The notes below the pieces were generated by a model. The model did not search any database and was not told the origin of the DNA. It was given only the letters and a program-made list of their open reading frames with translations. A program made the translations under genes and the position numbers. A stretch of DNA of 18,439 bases from DASZHJ01 sp035938015 (GTDB taxonomy: Bacteria > Pseudomonadota > Alphaproteobacteria > ATCC43930 > CGMCC-115725): contig DASZHJ010000021.1 in NCBI GenBank assembly GCA_035938015.1, positions 1-18,439 of the forward strand. The letters are read 5' to 3'. This document shows positions 1 to 7,048 of the stretch, in pieces (the first letter of the stretch is position 1; every line of letters starts with the position of its first letter).

Positions 1-1040
1 CAGTTCGGGACAAGCTGCTGTTCGGCGCGGTGCGCGGTGCCTACCAGGACTTCCTCGCCCGTGACCGTCATCCCATGGTGGCCTTGTTCCTGGATCTGTC
101 CGGCAGCGAGGTGGACGTGAACGTGCATCCCGCCAAGGCCGAGGTGCGGTTCCGGGATGCGGCACTGGTGCGCGGTCTGATCGTCGGCGCCTTGAGGCAC
201 GCGCTCGCGGCGGCGGGCCATCGCGCGGCCACCACGGTCGCCGATGCCGCGCTCTCGGCCTTGCGTCCGGTGGGGTGGACAGGCAGCGGCGGCCCGCATT
301 ACGCCGCATCGCAAGCCACCATGACGCGGGGTCTCGCGGAGGCAGCGGCCGAGTTTCAGGCGCCGCTCGGCGGGAACATTGCGGCGGACATCGACCGGCC
401 GGAGGCTCGGATCGCCGATCAAGCGGCGTCGTCAGACGCGATCACGCAGGATTCCGCGCGCTATCCCTTGGGCGCCGCGCGGGCGCAGGTGCATGAGACC
501 TATATCGTGGCGCAGACCGAGACGGGCATCGTGATCGTCGATCAGCACGCCGCCCACGAGCGCCTGGTCTATGAGCGCATGAAGGAAGCGATAGCGGCGA
601 CCGGCGTCGCCCGTCAGCTCCTGCTCATCCCCGAGGTCGTGGAGCTCGAGGAAGCGGGTGCCGCGCGGCTAATCGCGCGCACCCCGGAGCTCGCCGAGCT
701 CGGGCTTGTTCTGGAGCCGTTCGGAGCGGGCGCCGTGGTGGTGCGCGAGGTACCGGCGCTCTTGGGCGAGATCGATGTCCAGGGCCTCGTCCGGGACCTG
801 GCCGACGAGCTGGCGGAGTTCGGCGGTGCCTTCTCGCTGAAGGAGAAGCTGGAAGAGTTCTGCGGCACGCTTGCCTGCCACGGCAGCGTGCGCGCCGGAC
901 GCCGCCTCACCTCCGCCGAGATGAACGCGCTGCTGCGCCAGATGGAAGCGACGCCGCACAGCGGCCAGTGCAATCACGGCCGTCCGACCTACGTCGAGCT
1001 CAAGCTCGCGGACATCGAGCGGTTGTTCGGCCGGCGCTGA
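1..1040 (+). CDS. mutL: DNA mismatch repair protein MutL, 3' part (5' end outside window)
   Basis: The reading frame is open from base 3 and the first residues read VRDKLLFGAVRGAY, a MutL segment, so the gene begins before the window. The end of the N-terminal transducer domain is marked by VNVHPAKAEVRF. A low-complexity linker of about 80 residues follows, then the C-terminal dimerisation and endonuclease domain. That domain carries DQHAAHERLVYE (bases 540-575), an exact DQHA-X2-E-X4-E metal-binding motif, followed by ACHGSVRAG, CNHGRP and a terminal FGR. These are the motifs of nicking MutL proteins, as expected where MutH is absent. MutL couples MutS mismatch recognition to strand incision. 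Two motifs vary slightly from the common forms (ACH rather than ACR/ACK, CNHGRP rather than CPHGRP). The gene converges on rsmD with a 12-bp gap. Confidence 0.96.
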   Translation, partial: VRDKLLFGAVRGAYQDFLARDRHPMVALFLDLSGSEVDVNVHPAKAEVRFRDAALVRGLIVGALRHALAAAGHRAATTVADAALSALRPVGWTGSGGPHYAASQATMTRGLAEAAAEFQAPLGGNIAADIDRPEARIADQAASSDAITQDSARYPLGAARAQVHETYIVAQTETGIVIVDQHAAHERLVYERMKEAIAATGVARQLLLIPEVVELEEAGAARLIARTPELAELGLVLEPFGAGAVVVREVPALLGEIDVQGLVRDLADELAEFGGAFSLKEKLEEFCGTLACHGSVRAGRRLTSAEMNALLRQMEATPHSGQCNHGRPTYVELKLADIERLFGRR

Positions 1041-1063
1041 GCGCCGAGTGCGCTATTCACTCG
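1032..1063. terminator. Two adjacent hairpins at the mutL/rsmD convergent junction
   Basis: CGGCGC (1032-1037) and GCGCCG (1041-1046) form a perfect 6-bp stem whose loop is the mutL TGA stop. CGAGTG (1045-1050) and CACTCG (1058-1063) form a second perfect 6-bp stem whose loop contains the rsmD stop. The two share 2 bp, so they may be alternatives. Neither is followed by a T tract, so a classical intrinsic terminator is not shown. A bidirectional terminator or mRNA 3'-end stabiliser is inferred from position. Confidence 0.4.
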
Positions 1064-1637
1064 CAGCCGTCGCCGTTGTCCCGACCGCACGCAGGAAGAC
1101 CAACCGGCCCGCGCCGTAGCGTCGTTCCTCCAACGGCACGAAGCCCTCGGTCGGCTCGAAGTCGCTCCGCGCCGCGAGTTCCACGATGACCAGCGCATCC
1201 GCCGCAATCCAACCGGCGCGCGATAGTGCCTCGAGCGCCGGTGCTGCCAGGCCGCTGCGGTAGGGTGGGTCGACAAACAGGAGATCGTAGGGTCCGTCGG
1301 CGCGCGGCGGCATCGTCGCGTCCGCCGCAATAAGCCGCGCGCGAGTGCTCTCGCCGAGCGCCTTGATGTTAGCGTCGAGCACGTCGCGCGCCTGCCGGTC
1401 CTTCTCGATGAATGTGGCAAAACGCGCGCCGCGGGACAGGGCTTCGAGGCCGAAGGCGCCGGTGCCTGCGAATACGTCGAGTACGCGTGCATCCTCGCAG
1501 ACCGGCGCGGCACCGAACCGGCCGTGGGCGAGGATGTTGAAGAGCGCCTCTCGCGCCCGCTCCGAGGTCGGGCGCACGGCGCTTCCGGGTGGCGCCGCGA
1601 TGCGCCGGCCGCGATGCTTACCGCCGACGATCCGCAT
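1053..1637 (-). CDS. rsmD: 16S rRNA (guanine(966)-N(2))-methyltransferase RsmD
   Basis: RsmD is an S-adenosylmethionine-dependent enzyme that methylates G966 of 16S rRNA during 30S assembly. The 194-residue product begins MRIVGGKHRGR, the usual RsmD N-terminus, followed by RPTSERAREALFNIL. Motif I is LDVFAGTGAFGLEALSRGA (residues 53-71), and the catalytic motif FVDPPY lies at 121-126. I chose the ATG at 1637 because the family start matches and GGAGGAG lies 10 nt upstream. Longer in-frame extensions run through the antisense of rluB and look non-coding. The first 20 bp overlap the end of rluB in another frame, implying translational coupling in an operon with rluB and the amidotransferase. 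The extreme C-terminus is Ala/Thr-rich and not family-like, which is common. Confidence 0.95.
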   Translation of the reverse strand: MRIVGGKHRGRRIAAPPGSAVRPTSERAREALFNILAHGRFGAAPVCEDARVLDVFAGTGAFGLEALSRGARFATFIEKDRQARDVLDANIKALGESTRARLIAADATMPPRADGPYDLLFVDPPYRSGLAAPALEALSRAGWIAADALVIVELAARSDFEPTEGFVPLEERRYGAGRLVFLRAVGTTATAASE

Positions 1638-2382
1638 GCGCTCGCATCTCCTCCGTGCCCAGCTGCTCGCGCAGCACGCGGCGCGGCACCTCCTCGACGC
1701 CGCCGCGCGCCAGATGGCCGAGCTGGAAGGGTCCATAGGCGATCCGGATGAGGCGTGTTACGTCGAGCCCGAGATGCGCGAGGACTCGGCGGACCTCGCG
1801 GTTCTTGCCCTCCTGAAGCGCGACCGTGACCCAGGCATTGCTGCCTTTGGCGCGCTCAAATTCTGCGCGAATCGGTCCGTAGGAAATCCCGTCGAGCGTC
1901 AGACCTTTCTCCAGCGATTTGAGGCGCGGGGCGTCCACGAGACCATGCACGCGCACGCGATAGCGCCGGATCCAGCCGCGCGACGGGAGCTCGAGCGTCC
2001 GAGCGAGCCCGCCGTCGTTGGTGAGCAACAGCAGCCCTTCCGAGGTCAGGTCGAGGCGTCCGACCGAGACGACCCGTGGCAGCTCGGGCGGGAGGCGCTC
2101 GAACACGGTCGGCCGACCCTTCTCGTCGCGATGCGTGGTGACCAGCCCTGCCGGCTTGTGGTAGCGCCAGAGCCGCGCCGGCTCTTTCTTCGGGATCGGC
2201 TTCCCGTCGACCCGGAGGTCGCTCTCGGGGGTTGCGAGCACGGCGGGACTCTCCAGAACGCGGCCGTCAAGGCTCACGCGCCCGTCGGCGATCCAGCGCT
2301 CGGCGTCGCGACGGGAGCAAAGTCCCGCGCGCGCCAGCAGTTTGGCGACCCGCTCGCCCCTGGGCGCGGCGGCGTCGGTCAC
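1618..2382 (-). CDS. rluB: Ribosomal large subunit pseudouridine synthase, RluB/RsuA family
   Basis: The enzyme isomerises uridine to pseudouridine in rRNA. RluB acts near U2605 of 23S rRNA; the exact target here is inferred from the family. The 254-residue protein has an N-terminal S4 RNA-binding domain (about residues 9-56, with RVAKLLARAGLCSRRDAERWI). It is followed by the RsuA/RluB catalytic domain with YHKPAGLVTT and the active-site segment VGRLDLTSEGLLLLTNDG, where Asp111 is the expected catalytic residue. EGKNREVRR (about 191-199) is the second conserved core motif. The start is a GTG at 2382, only 4 bp after the upstream amidotransferase stop. The last 20 bp overlap rsmD. RluE or RluF-type specificity is less likely, because the N-terminal S4 domain and overall length fit RluB. 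Confidence 0.93.
   Translation of the reverse strand: MTDAAAPRGERVAKLLARAGLCSRRDAERWIADGRVSLDGRVLESPAVLATPESDLRVDGKPIPKKEPARLWRYHKPAGLVTTHRDEKGRPTVFERLPPELPRVVSVGRLDLTSEGLLLLTNDGGLARTLELPSRGWIRRYRVRVHGLVDAPRLKSLEKGLTLDGISYGPIRAEFERAKGSNAWVTVALQEGKNREVRRVLAHLGLDVTRLIRIAYGPFQLGHLARGGVEEVPRRVLREQLGTEEMRAHADRRR
1648..1654 (-). promoter_or_regulatory. Shine-Dalgarno sequence for rsmD, inside rluB
   Basis: On the minus strand this reads GGAGGAG, 10 nt before the rsmD ATG at 1637. It lies within the last codons of rluB (the Glu-Glu pair near the C-terminus). It decides the rsmD start and supports reinitiation or coupling across the 20-bp overlap. Confidence 0.7.
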
Positions 2383-2386
2383 GGGA

Positions 2387-3097
2387 TCAGCGGGCAGCGT
2401 CGACGAAGGCGGCGAACAGGCGCAGGTCGGCCTCGCTGATGGCGTATTCGGGATGCCACTGGACGCCGATGCAGAACCGGCGGTTTGGGTCCTCGATGCC
2501 TTCGATGATGCCGTCGGGCGCTCGCGCGTCGACCAAGAGGCCGGGTGCGGCCGCCTTCACCGCCTGATGATGGGTGCTGTTGACCGGCGCCTCGGCACAG
2601 CGCGCGATCTGGCGGAGCCGCGTGCCGTCCACAAAACGCACGATGTGGCCGGGCTCGTTGCGGGGGTTCTTCTGCTCGTGGGCGAGCGCCCCCGGCGCTT
2701 CGTCGGGAATGTGCTGGATCAAGGTGCCGCCCAGCGCCACATTCATCAGCTGCTGGCCGCCGCAGATGCCGAGCACCGGCTTGTCCGCGGCGAGCGCGCG
2801 CCGCGTGAGTGCGAGCTCGAACTGGGTGCGGCGGTCCTTGGTCTTGACGCTGCTGTGCCGGGTGTCGGCGCCGAAGATCGCGGGATCGACATCGAAGGCG
2901 CCCCCGGTCACCACCAGCCCGTCAATGACACGCAGGTAGGAGTCCGCCTGCTCGACCTCGTGGGGCAGGAGCACGGGAAGCCCGCCGGCGCGCACCACCG
3001 CCGCGCAGTAGTTCTCGCGCAGCGCATACCACGGCAGCTTGGAATAGCCGCCGGGCGGCTCCGAATCGAGAGTGAGGCCGATGACCGGTTGTGCCAT
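2387..3097 (-). CDS. Class I glutamine amidotransferase-like hydrolase (peptidase C26, PuuD-type)
   Basis: The 236-residue protein belongs to the gamma-glutamyl-gamma-aminobutyrate hydrolase (PuuD)/peptidase C26 group of class I amidotransferases, which hydrolyse gamma-glutamyl amide bonds. GLTLDSEPPGGY opens the protein, and DGLVVTGGAFDVDP (about 59-72) is the family's oxyanion-side motif. The nucleophile elbow is GICGGQQLMNV with Cys112, and the other triad members are His215 and Glu217 in GVQWHPE. No synthase domain is attached, so it probably acts alone. The substrate is not known: no puuA, puuB or puuC is visible nearby, and I would not name it puuD. It is first in a tight leftward operon, 4 bp before rluB, and divergent from tadA. 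The ATG at 3097 is the family-typical start, with only a weak ribosome-binding site. Confidence 0.88.
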   Translation of the reverse strand: MAQPVIGLTLDSEPPGGYSKLPWYALRENYCAAVVRAGGLPVLLPHEVEQADSYLRVIDGLVVTGGAFDVDPAIFGADTRHSSVKTKDRRTQFELALTRRALAADKPVLGICGGQQLMNVALGGTLIQHIPDEAPGALAHEQKNPRNEPGHIVRFVDGTRLRQIARCAEAPVNSTHHQAVKAAAPGLLVDARAPDGIIEGIEDPNRRFCIGVQWHPEYAISEADLRLFAAFVDAAR

Positions 3098-3121
3098 TGC
3101 GAATGCTGCCTGATGCCGGGC

Positions 3122-3150
3122 ACTCTAGGACGCACACCCCAATGCCGCAA
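3122..3150 (-). promoter_or_regulatory. Candidate sigma70-type promoter for the amidotransferase-rluB-rsmD operon
   Basis: On the minus strand TTGCGG (3150-3145) and TAGAGT (3127-3122) are separated by 17 bp, giving 3 of 6 and 4 of 6 matches to consensus at ideal spacing. It lies 24 bp before the ATG at 3097 in the 104-bp divergent gap with tadA. Such hexamers occur by chance, so this is only a candidate. Confidence 0.33.
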
Positions 3151-3201
3151 CCGTCGCGGACGGAGCTTCCAGGGCATGCACAGCTCACCGGGGATCGAGG
3201 C

Positions 3202-3663
3202 ATGAAGCCGGACCGTGCGCCCGGCTTCATGGCACTCGCGCTGGCGGAGGCGGAGCGCGCGGGCGAGCGCGGCGAGGTGCCGGTCGGCGCCGTGGTCGTG
3301 GAGGGCGCTACCGGCGCGGTGTTGGCGAGCGCCGGCAACCGCGTGGAGGAACTCGGAGATCCGACCGCGCACGCGGAGATGCTAGCGCTTCGGGCGGCCA
3401 CGCAGCGCCAAGGCGCGCCGCGGCTCATCGACTGCGACCTCTATGTATCTCTGGAGCCCTGTCCGATGTGCGCGGCCGCCATCTCCTTCGCCCGCGTTCG
3501 CCGGCTCTATTTCGGCGCAGCCGATCCCAAGAGCGGTGGCGTGGAGCATGGGCCGCGCATTTTCTCCCAGCCCACCTGCCATCACCGGCCGGAGATCTAT
3601 GGCGGCATCGACGCAGCACGCGCGGCCGCGCTCCTGAAGCGATTCTTCGAGGCGCTTCGGTGA
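3202..3663 (+). CDS. tadA: tRNA-specific adenosine deaminase TadA
   Basis: TadA deaminates A34 of tRNA-Arg(ACG) to inosine, allowing wobble decoding of CGN codons, and is normally essential. From the ATG at 3202 the protein has 153 residues, typical of TadA. The deaminase fold shows GERGEVPVGAVVV, then the HAE motif with zinc ligand His57 and proton-shuttle Glu59. The second zinc motif PCPMC follows with Cys87 and Cys90, then the RVRRLYFGAADPKSGG segment. GGGGA at 3190-3194, 7 nt before this ATG, supports the start. In-frame ATGs at 3091 and 3142 would add a basic, non-conserved leader and lack a good ribosome-binding site. The gene is divergent from the amidotransferase-rluB-rsmD operon; tadA beside rluB and rsmD recurs in alphaproteobacteria. 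Confidence 0.95.
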   Translation: MKPDRAPGFMALALAEAERAGERGEVPVGAVVVEGATGAVLASAGNRVEELGDPTAHAEMLALRAATQRQGAPRLIDCDLYVSLEPCPMCAAAISFARVRRLYFGAADPKSGGVEHGPRIFSQPTCHHRPEIYGGIDAARAAALLKRFFEALR

Positions 3664-3709
3664 GTTAGCGACAGCTGGACGAGCTGCGCGCGCGTTCTCC
3701 ACTCGTTAA

Positions 3710-3724
3710 CCTATCGCCAATAGG
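3710..3724. repeat. Short perfect inverted repeat upstream of the GGDEF/EAL-like gene
   Basis: CCTAT-CGCCA-ATAGG is a perfect 5-bp inverted repeat with a 5-bp spacer. It lies in the 107-bp gap between tadA and the next gene, 46 bp before the ATG at 3771. This gap is more A/T-rich than its surroundings and also holds GTTAAC just to the left. It could be a regulator operator or part of a promoter. No clear -35/-10 pair is visible. Confidence 0.25.
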
Positions 3725-3770
3725 GTATCCCCACAGCTTGGTTAGACGGCCGCGCGAGGCCGGGAGATCC

Positions 3771-5231
3771 ATGACCTCAAGGGGAGCAGCACCAACGCAA
3801 CCGGCGGACGCCGCCGACGGTCTTGTCGGCAAGATGCGCCGGATGCTCTGGGGCGCTGGCAAGGCTCAGGAGGTTCGCCCCGTCGCGGCTCCCCGCAAGG
3901 CGCTCGCTTGGAAACAGGCCAATGGCGTCGATGCCGACGAAGCGGAATTCCTCGGCGAAATCCGCCGCCTGCTCGAGCGCACCCCCAGTCTTCACGCGAG
4001 CCGGGTCAATATCATCGGTCTGAAGCGCATCAAGGAGCGCTTCGGTGCGGCCTGGCAGCACGTCGCGGACCGCGCGGACCGTATCGCGCGCAATGTGATC
4101 GAGCGGCACCTGGATCCCGGCGATATCTACGCCACCTGGGGCGAGGACACCTATATCACCGTGTTCGCGCGCTTGAGCGAGCAGGAGGCGCGCGTCAAGT
4201 GCTACCTGATCGGCAACGAGATCGTGCGCACGTTGCTGGGCGAGGACGCTGCCGAGCACCTCGAGGTCAAGACCGCCGTCACCCGCGTCGACGGCAGCGT
4301 CGACCTGCAGGCGGTCGGCTCGATGCAGCAGCTGTTCGACGGCGCCGAGGTCATCAGCCCGCTCGCGCCGCCGCCCGAGCCCGCACCGCAGGCGCCGAAA
4401 CCCGAGGCCGCTAACCCCGACACGGGCCTTGCCTTGGTGCCGATCGAGCGCGACCAACCGGCAGTGCCCGAGAGCGAGGCCGTGCGCACCAATGTGCTGG
4501 CCGGCGTCGATTTCGTGTTTCGCCCGATGTGGGACCCGACCCGCAACGTGATCGCCACATACCTCTGCGTTCCGCAGGTGAAGCTATCGGACCTCAATGG
4601 CGCCGCGGGCGACGCCTCGCTCGCCGTCGCGGGCGATGCCGACGCCACTGCGCGGCTCGACGGCGCGACCATCGTGCGCGTAAAGGCGGACCTGAAGGCG
4701 ATGGCAGCCGACGGGCGGCGCTTGATCATCGCCATGCCCATCCACTTCGAGACCCTCTGCTCCGCCGCCCAGCGTCGGCGTTGCGCCGCGGAGCTTGGCG
4801 CCATTCCCGAGTCGATGAAGCAATATCTGGTCGTCGAGGTCGTTGACGTTCCCGCCGGGGTGCTCAAGTCGCGTCTCATGGAGGTGATCGCGCCGCTGCG
4901 TCTGCACTGCCGCGCGGTCTCGCTGCAGGTCGCGATCGGCACCATCGATTTCACGCAGGTTCGCGGCACCGGAATTTCCGCGGTGGGCTCCGACATCGGG
5001 CATCTCGCGAAGTCGGAATTCATCCTGATGCAGCAGCTCGCCCGTTTCCAACGGGCGGCGGAAAAGGCCGAGGTGGTGACCTTCCTGCACGGCGCCCAGA
5101 GTCGCAGCCTGGTGGCCGCCGCCGTGGGCGCCGGCTTCCACTACGTCGACGGTGACGCGGTCGCCCCGACGCTGGCGCGTCCGGACCGGATCGTGCCGTT
5201 CCAGCTTGCCGATCTCTATATGCCGCGCTGA
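3771..5231 (+). CDS. Degenerate GGDEF/EAL-like signalling protein, probably without catalytic activity
   Basis: From the ATG at 3771 (GGGAG 4 nt upstream; a TTG 33 bp earlier is less likely) the protein has 486 residues, no signal peptide and no membrane segment. Residues about 75-135 follow the layout of a GGDEF domain. ASRVNIIGLKRIKERFG sits where the domain has its Asp-Phe-Lys-Asn segment, and DIYATWGEDTYITVFARL replaces the GGDEF loop, so cyclase residues are missing. A Pro/Ala-rich linker (about 197-234) leads to a region arranged like an EAL domain. In it ATYLCVP stands where EALxR is expected, YLVVEVVDVP where the EITE segment lies, and GAGFHYVDGDAVAP where the LGCDYVQGY segment lies. 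Acidic metal ligands appear lost. I infer a c-di-GMP binding or protein-interaction role, not synthesis or hydrolysis. A receiver gene follows 88 bp downstream. Confidence 0.7.
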   Translation: MTSRGAAPTQPADAADGLVGKMRRMLWGAGKAQEVRPVAAPRKALAWKQANGVDADEAEFLGEIRRLLERTPSLHASRVNIIGLKRIKERFGAAWQHVADRADRIARNVIERHLDPGDIYATWGEDTYITVFARLSEQEARVKCYLIGNEIVRTLLGEDAAEHLEVKTAVTRVDGSVDLQAVGSMQQLFDGAEVISPLAPPPEPAPQAPKPEAANPDTGLALVPIERDQPAVPESEAVRTNVLAGVDFVFRPMWDPTRNVIATYLCVPQVKLSDLNGAAGDASLAVAGDADATARLDGATIVRVKADLKAMAADGRRLIIAMPIHFETLCSAAQRRRCAAELGAIPESMKQYLVVEVVDVPAGVLKSRLMEVIAPLRLHCRAVSLQVAIGTIDFTQVRGTGISAVGSDIGHLAKSEFILMQQLARFQRAAEKAEVVTFLHGAQSRSLVAAAVGAGFHYVDGDAVAPTLARPDRIVPFQLADLYMPR

Positions 5232-5319
5232 GCAGGCGGGGCCTCGCCGAAAGAGAGCCTCCGTGAAGGATTTGCTAGGGAATCGGCGATAAACTTGTCG
5301 GGGCAATTGGAGTCAGGTC

Positions 5320-5703
5320 ATGCAAGTGCTGGTCATCGATGACGATGTGGCGGTGCGGCAAACGATCGCGCTGCTGCTCGAGGATGCCGGGATCGAGGTG
5401 GTTCAGGCGGCAGATGGCAAAGAGGGCTTCCGGGCCTTCCAGCGCGCCCGGCCCGACCTGATCGTGACGGATATCATCATGCCCGAGAAGGAGGGCATTC
5501 AGACCATCATCGATATCCGCAAGCAGGACCCCAAGCTGCCGATCATCGCCATTTCCGGCGGGGGTCGGATCGGAAATACCGATTTCCTCGAAATCGCGGC
5601 TCGGTTGGGTGCATCGACCACCCTACCCAAGCCGTTCGACCCGGAGGTCTTGGTCGGCCTCGTCCGCAAGTTGGGCGAGGCCGCCGCGCTCGCCTCGAAG
5701 TAA
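5320..5703 (+). CDS. Single-domain response regulator (CheY-like receiver)
   Basis: This 127-residue protein is a lone receiver domain with no output domain. It has the acidic pocket Asp7-Asp8-Asp9 after the first beta strand and the phospho-acceptor Asp51 in PDLIVTDIIMP. Ser79 stands at the conserved Thr/Ser switch position (AISGGG) and Lys104 in LPKPF. All residues needed for phosphorylation are present. GGAG at 5309-5312 lies 7 nt before the ATG. The histidine kinase is not in the window. The preceding rightward gene encodes a GGDEF/EAL-like protein, so the receiver may act with it, but the 88-bp gap allows a separate promoter. It is not necessarily chemotactic: lone receivers also work in phosphorelays and stress signalling. 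Confidence 0.92.
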   Translation: MQVLVIDDDVAVRQTIALLLEDAGIEVVQAADGKEGFRAFQRARPDLIVTDIIMPEKEGIQTIIDIRKQDPKLPIIAISGGGRIGNTDFLEIAARLGASTTLPKPFDPEVLVGLVRKLGEAAALASK

Positions 5704-5707
5704 CGGC

Positions 5708-5733
5708 CTCGCCCGGGCCTATTTTCGGGCGAG
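5708..5733. terminator. Hairpin at the receiver/purD convergent junction
   Basis: CTCGCCCG (5708-5715) and CGGGCGAG (5726-5733) form a perfect 8-bp GC-rich stem around a 10-nt loop that contains the purD stop codon (5719-5721). The receiver gene stops at 5703, 4 bp before the stem. There is no T run after the stem on either strand, so termination is inferred from position and stem strength. Confidence 0.45.
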
Positions 5734-6993
5734 CGCGCGCCAGCCAATGTCGCGCCGGCAGAATCCTTCCGGCCAATCGATCCGGTCCACCGCGGCATAA
5801 GCGCGCGCCCGCGCCTCCGTGATGTCCTTGCCCAAAGCCACGACGTCGAGCACGCGCCCCCCGTCGGCGAGGAGCCGGTCGGCTTGGCGTCGGGTTCCCG
5901 CGTGGAAGAGCGTTACGCCGGGCGCTTGCGCTGCCGCCGCCAGGCCGCGGATCTCCGTACCCTTGAGCGGATCGTCCGGATAGCCGCGCGCGGCCAGCAC
6001 GACGCAGACCGCCGACTCGTCTCGCCAGCGTAAGTCGAAATCCGCGAGCACGCCGTCGCGCGCCGCGATGAGCGCCGGCAGCAGGTCGCTCTTGAGTCGG
6101 GGCAGCAGCACCTGACATTCGGGATCGCCGAAGCGGACGTTGTATTCGATGAGCCTGGGCCCATCGATTGTGAGCATGACGCCGGCATAGAGCACGCCCT
6201 TGAACGGGTGGCCTTCCCGCGCCATTGCCGCGACGGTGGGCTCGATGATCTGGAGCCGGATCGCGGCCTCGATCTCCGGCGTGACGCAGGGCGCGGGCGA
6301 ATAAGCCCCCATGCCGCCGGTATTGGGGCCGGTGTCGCCGTCCCCCACCCGCTTGTGGTCCTGCGCCGAGGCGAGCAACAGGGTGTGGCGCCCGTCGACC
6401 AGCGCGAAGACGCTGGCTTCCTCGCCATCGAGAAACTCCTCTACCAGGACCTCGGCGCCGGCGGTGCCGAATCGGCCGCCGACCAGTGCCGCGTCGATGG
6501 CCGCGAGTGCCTCATCGACCGTGGCGGCGACCGTCACGCCTTTGCCGGCGGCAAGACCGTCGACCTTCACCACGATCGGAGCGCCCTGCGCCCGGACATA
6601 ATCCTTGGCCGCCAGTGCCTGCGTAAATCGCCGATAGGCCGCGGTGGGAATGCGGTATTTCGCGCAGAGGTCCTTGGTGAACCCCTTGGAGCCCTCCAGT
6701 GCGGCCGCTCGCGCACTGGGCCCGAAGGTCGCGATCCCCGCGCCCTCCAAGCGATCGGCGAGGCCCCCGACCAGCGGCGCTTCCGGCCCCACGACTACGA
6801 AATCGATGCGCTCGGCTCGCGCGAAGGCGACAAGGGCGTCGAACTCCATGGCGCCGATCGGCACGCAGGCCGCGACGGCCTCGATGCCGGGATTGCCGGG
6901 TGCCGCATAGAGCCGGTCGCAGAGTGGCGAGGCCGCGATCGCCCAGCAGAGCGCGTGCTCGCGGCCGCCCGATCCGATGACCAGTATCCGCAT
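5719..6993 (-). CDS. purD: Phosphoribosylamine--glycine ligase (GAR synthetase) PurD
   Basis: PurD catalyses the second step of purine synthesis, joining glycine to 5-phosphoribosylamine with ATP hydrolysis in the cytoplasm. The 424-residue protein matches the usual PurD length. The N-terminal domain begins MRILVIGSGGREHAL, and the ATP-grasp domain has VVKVDGLAAGKG (about 141-152). The signature GDGDTGPNTGGMGAYSPAP lies at about 217-235, and the metal-binding NVRFGDPE at about 285-292. I chose the ATG at 6993 because it gives the conserved N-terminus and AAAGGCAG lies just upstream. The frame stays open further 5' but that part is not conserved. The gene is divergent from xseA across 55 bp and convergent with the receiver gene. 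No other pur gene is in the window. Confidence 0.97.
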   Translation of the reverse strand: MRILVIGSGGREHALCWAIAASPLCDRLYAAPGNPGIEAVAACVPIGAMEFDALVAFARAERIDFVVVGPEAPLVGGLADRLEGAGIATFGPSARAAALEGSKGFTKDLCAKYRIPTAAYRRFTQALAAKDYVRAQGAPIVVKVDGLAAGKGVTVAATVDEALAAIDAALVGGRFGTAGAEVLVEEFLDGEEASVFALVDGRHTLLLASAQDHKRVGDGDTGPNTGGMGAYSPAPCVTPEIEAAIRLQIIEPTVAAMAREGHPFKGVLYAGVMLTIDGPRLIEYNVRFGDPECQVLLPRLKSDLLPALIAARDGVLADFDLRWRDESAVCVVLAARGYPDDPLKGTEIRGLAAAAQAPGVTLFHAGTRRQADRLLADGGRVLDVVALGKDITEARARAYAAVDRIDWPEGFCRRDIGWRALARK

Positions 6994-7034
6994 TCTGCCT
7001 TTCCGCCCCGGTTTTCGCGTGCCTTGGGGTCTTG

Positions 7035-7040
7035 TATCAT
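7035..7040 (+). promoter_or_regulatory. Candidate -10 element for xseA (possible leaderless start)
   Basis: TATCAT matches 4 of 6 positions of the sigma70 -10 consensus and lies in the 55-bp gap between purD and xseA. A typical start of transcription 6-8 bp downstream would fall at or within about 2 bases of the xseA ATG at 7049. No Shine-Dalgarno sequence is visible before that ATG. No good -35 is seen 16-18 bp upstream. Confidence 0.3.
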
Positions 7041-7048
7041 GACAGTGA

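Noticed and set aside
1345..2439. A 364-codon open frame on the plus strand
   Set aside because: It lies opposite rsmD and rluB, which are certain. There is no ribosome-binding site or recognisable domain.
5232..5319. A sigma70 promoter before the receiver gene (TTGCTA and GATAAA)
   Set aside because: The two elements are only 10 bp apart, too close for a sigma70 promoter. No better pair is visible.
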